Assembly: GCA_020354275.1 (NCBI GenBank) | Contig: CP070645.1 | Location: 123,837-130,286, forward strand | Direction: 5' to 3' | Length of the DNA stretch: 6,450 bases | Origin: Dehalococcoidales bacterium | GTDB taxonomy: Bacteria > Chloroflexota > Dehalococcoidia > Dehalococcoidales > UBA2162 | Shown here: positions 5,667 through 6,450 of the stretch, piece after piece | Numbering within the stretch: position 1 is the stretch's first letter | Layout of the letters: each line of letters starts with the position of its first letter | Notes under the pieces: model-generated | What the model was told of the DNA's origin: nothing | The model's input: the letters and a program-made list of their open reading frames with translations, nothing else | Database searches by the model: none | Translations under genes and position numbers: made by a program

Positions 5667-6344
5667 ATGATAGAAATTAAGGTAACAATTAACGGTACCG
5701 AGATAAACGGTAGCGAAGGGATGAGTATCCTTGAGCTAGCCCGCGAAAATGGTATCGATATCCCCACCCTCTGTTATCAGCCCGATTTAGTACCGGTTGG
5801 CGCCTGTCGTCTCTGCATTGTTGAGGTGGAGGGTTCGAGGACGCTGGTCGGGTCCTGCCACACCCCGATAGCAGATGGAATGGTAATTTCTACCCATTCG
5901 CCGCGGGTAATCGAGAACCGCCGCGTTATAGTGGAACTGCTCCTGGCCAGTCACTGCGGTACCTGCTATATGTGTGACAAGGCCAATAGCTGCCAGCTGC
6001 GGCACATAGCCACCGATCTGGAAGTAGGAATCCCCAGATTTCCCACCAGAAAACGTTACTATCCGGTTGAGGATGTCAGCCCCTATATCCAGCGTGACCT
6101 GTCCAAGTGTATTTTATGCCGCCGGTGTGTTCGGACCTGCCGGGATACCGTCGGGCAGAACCTTTTCGCCATTGCCTACCGGGGTTTTGGTTCCAAGGTT
6201 GTCTTCGGCCTAGACCAGCCCCTGGATAATGAGGTCTGCCGGGACTGCGATGCCTGTATCGCTGCCTGTCCCACGGGGGCTTTAAGTAAACCAGGGAAAA
6301 TAGGAGACGAGAAGAAAGGAAAGCCGCTCCTAGTCACTGATTGA
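5667..6344 (+). CDS. NuoG/HoxU-like iron-sulfur subunit, 225 aa
   Basis: Electron-transfer subunit with the cluster layout of the NuoG N-terminus, HoxU of bidirectional hydrogenases, and the N-terminal part of HydA-type hydrogenases. Counting from ATG 5667: a plant-type [2Fe-2S] domain with C36, C47, C50 and C64; the His-ligated [4Fe-4S] motif H96-x3-C100-x2-C103-x5-C109; then two [4Fe-4S] motifs, C148-x2-C151-x2-C154-x3-C158 and C191-x2-C194-x2-C197-x3-C201-P. All ligands are present. It ends shortly after the last cluster in a lysine-rich tail, so no molybdopterin or H-cluster catalytic domain is fused, which fits HoxU rather than NuoG, HydA or FdhA. The ATG is chosen because IEIKVTINGTEI is how family members begin; GGAG (5662-5665) lies unusually close to it. 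A TTG at 5649 would add six residues. The next gene, probably NuoE-like, follows after about 27 nt. It likely works in the cytosol, relaying electrons between a flavin subunit and a catalytic subunit not in this window. Confidence 0.93.
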   Translation: MIEIKVTINGTEINGSEGMSILELARENGIDIPTLCYQPDLVPVGACRLCIVEVEGSRTLVGSCHTPIADGMVISTHSPRVIENRRVIVELLLASHCGTCYMCDKANSCQLRHIATDLEVGIPRFPTRKRYYPVEDVSPYIQRDLSKCILCRRCVRTCRDTVGQNLFAIAYRGFGSKVVFGLDQPLDNEVCRDCDACIAACPTGALSKPGKIGDEKKGKPLLVTD

Positions 6345-6371
6345 CCATATAAGTTGGGTGGCAAAGCTGTA

Positions 6372-6450
6372 GTGCCGGAAGAAACTAGCCGTCAGGATAA
6401 TGACCAGGAGAACCTCCTGGTAGCGTTCAAGAAAGCACAGGAGCAACAGG
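6372..6450 (+). CDS. Probable NuoE-like subunit, N-terminal fragment
   Basis: An open frame from GTG 6372 runs to the window edge, giving 26 residues (VPEETSRQDNDQENLLVAFKKAQEQQ). GGTGG (6357-6361) could be its ribosome binding site, 10 nt upstream; a TTG at 6354 is an alternative start in the same frame. The piece is too short to show the thioredoxin-like [2Fe-2S] cysteines. The acidic start followed by a helix of the LLVAFKKAQEQQ kind resembles the start of NuoE/HoxE proteins, and NuoE is a frequent neighbour of HoxU-like subunits. The identification rests largely on this context. Confidence 0.6.
   Translation, partial: MPEETSRQDNDQENLLVAFKKAQEQQ

Noticed and set aside
1..6450. CRISPR arrays, tRNA or rRNA genes, transposases, attachment sites
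   Set aside because: I saw no regularly spaced repeats, cloverleaf-like segments, rRNA signatures, transposase motifs or terminal inverted repeats with target duplications.

Overview
The window looks like a chromosomal segment of an anaerobic or facultatively anaerobic bacterium with moderate base composition, AGGAGG-type ribosome binding sites and sigma-70-like promoters. A Chloroflexota (Dehalococcoidia-like) host is a plausible guess from the acyl-CoA dehydrogenase/thiolase pair beside a NuoG/HoxU-like iron-sulfur gene, but no rRNA or other marker confirms it.

Layout. 1-1092 (minus) holds most of a site-2-type membrane metalloprotease (M50) with two C-terminal CBS domains; it runs off the left edge and has a well-formed promoter. 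1302-2612 (plus) carries two small unrecognised proteins (75 and 63 aa) and a 212-aa alpha-helical, HEAT-like protein. A hairpin terminator at 2650-2684 separates this block from a convergent minus-strand pair: a thiolase (4048-5301) followed by an acyl-CoA dehydrogenase (2708-3922), together a fatty-acid or other acyl-CoA beta-oxidation unit. From 5667 a divergent plus-strand operon begins with a 225-aa ferredoxin-type subunit that has ligands for one [2Fe-2S] and three [4Fe-4S] clusters, followed by the first codons of a probable NuoE-like subunit cut by the right edge.

How they may work together. The dehydrogenase oxidises an acyl-CoA and passes electrons to a flavoprotein acceptor; the thiolase cleaves the 3-ketoacyl-CoA. 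The divergent iron-sulfur genes look like the electron-input arm of an NAD(P)H-linked hydrogenase, formate dehydrogenase or related complex that could handle NADH or ferredoxin produced by beta-oxidation. That link is inferred from position only.

Most notable observations: (i) a 63-bp relic of the 3' end of a second acyl-CoA dehydrogenase gene upstream of the thiolase, (ii) a perfect 14-bp inverted repeat in the leader of the intact dehydrogenase, (iii) relocation of the likely catalytic glutamate in that dehydrogenase with a glycine-rich stretch next to it, and (iv) nested inverted repeats around the iron-sulfur operon promoter. I found no clearly new defence, mobile or RNA-guided system.
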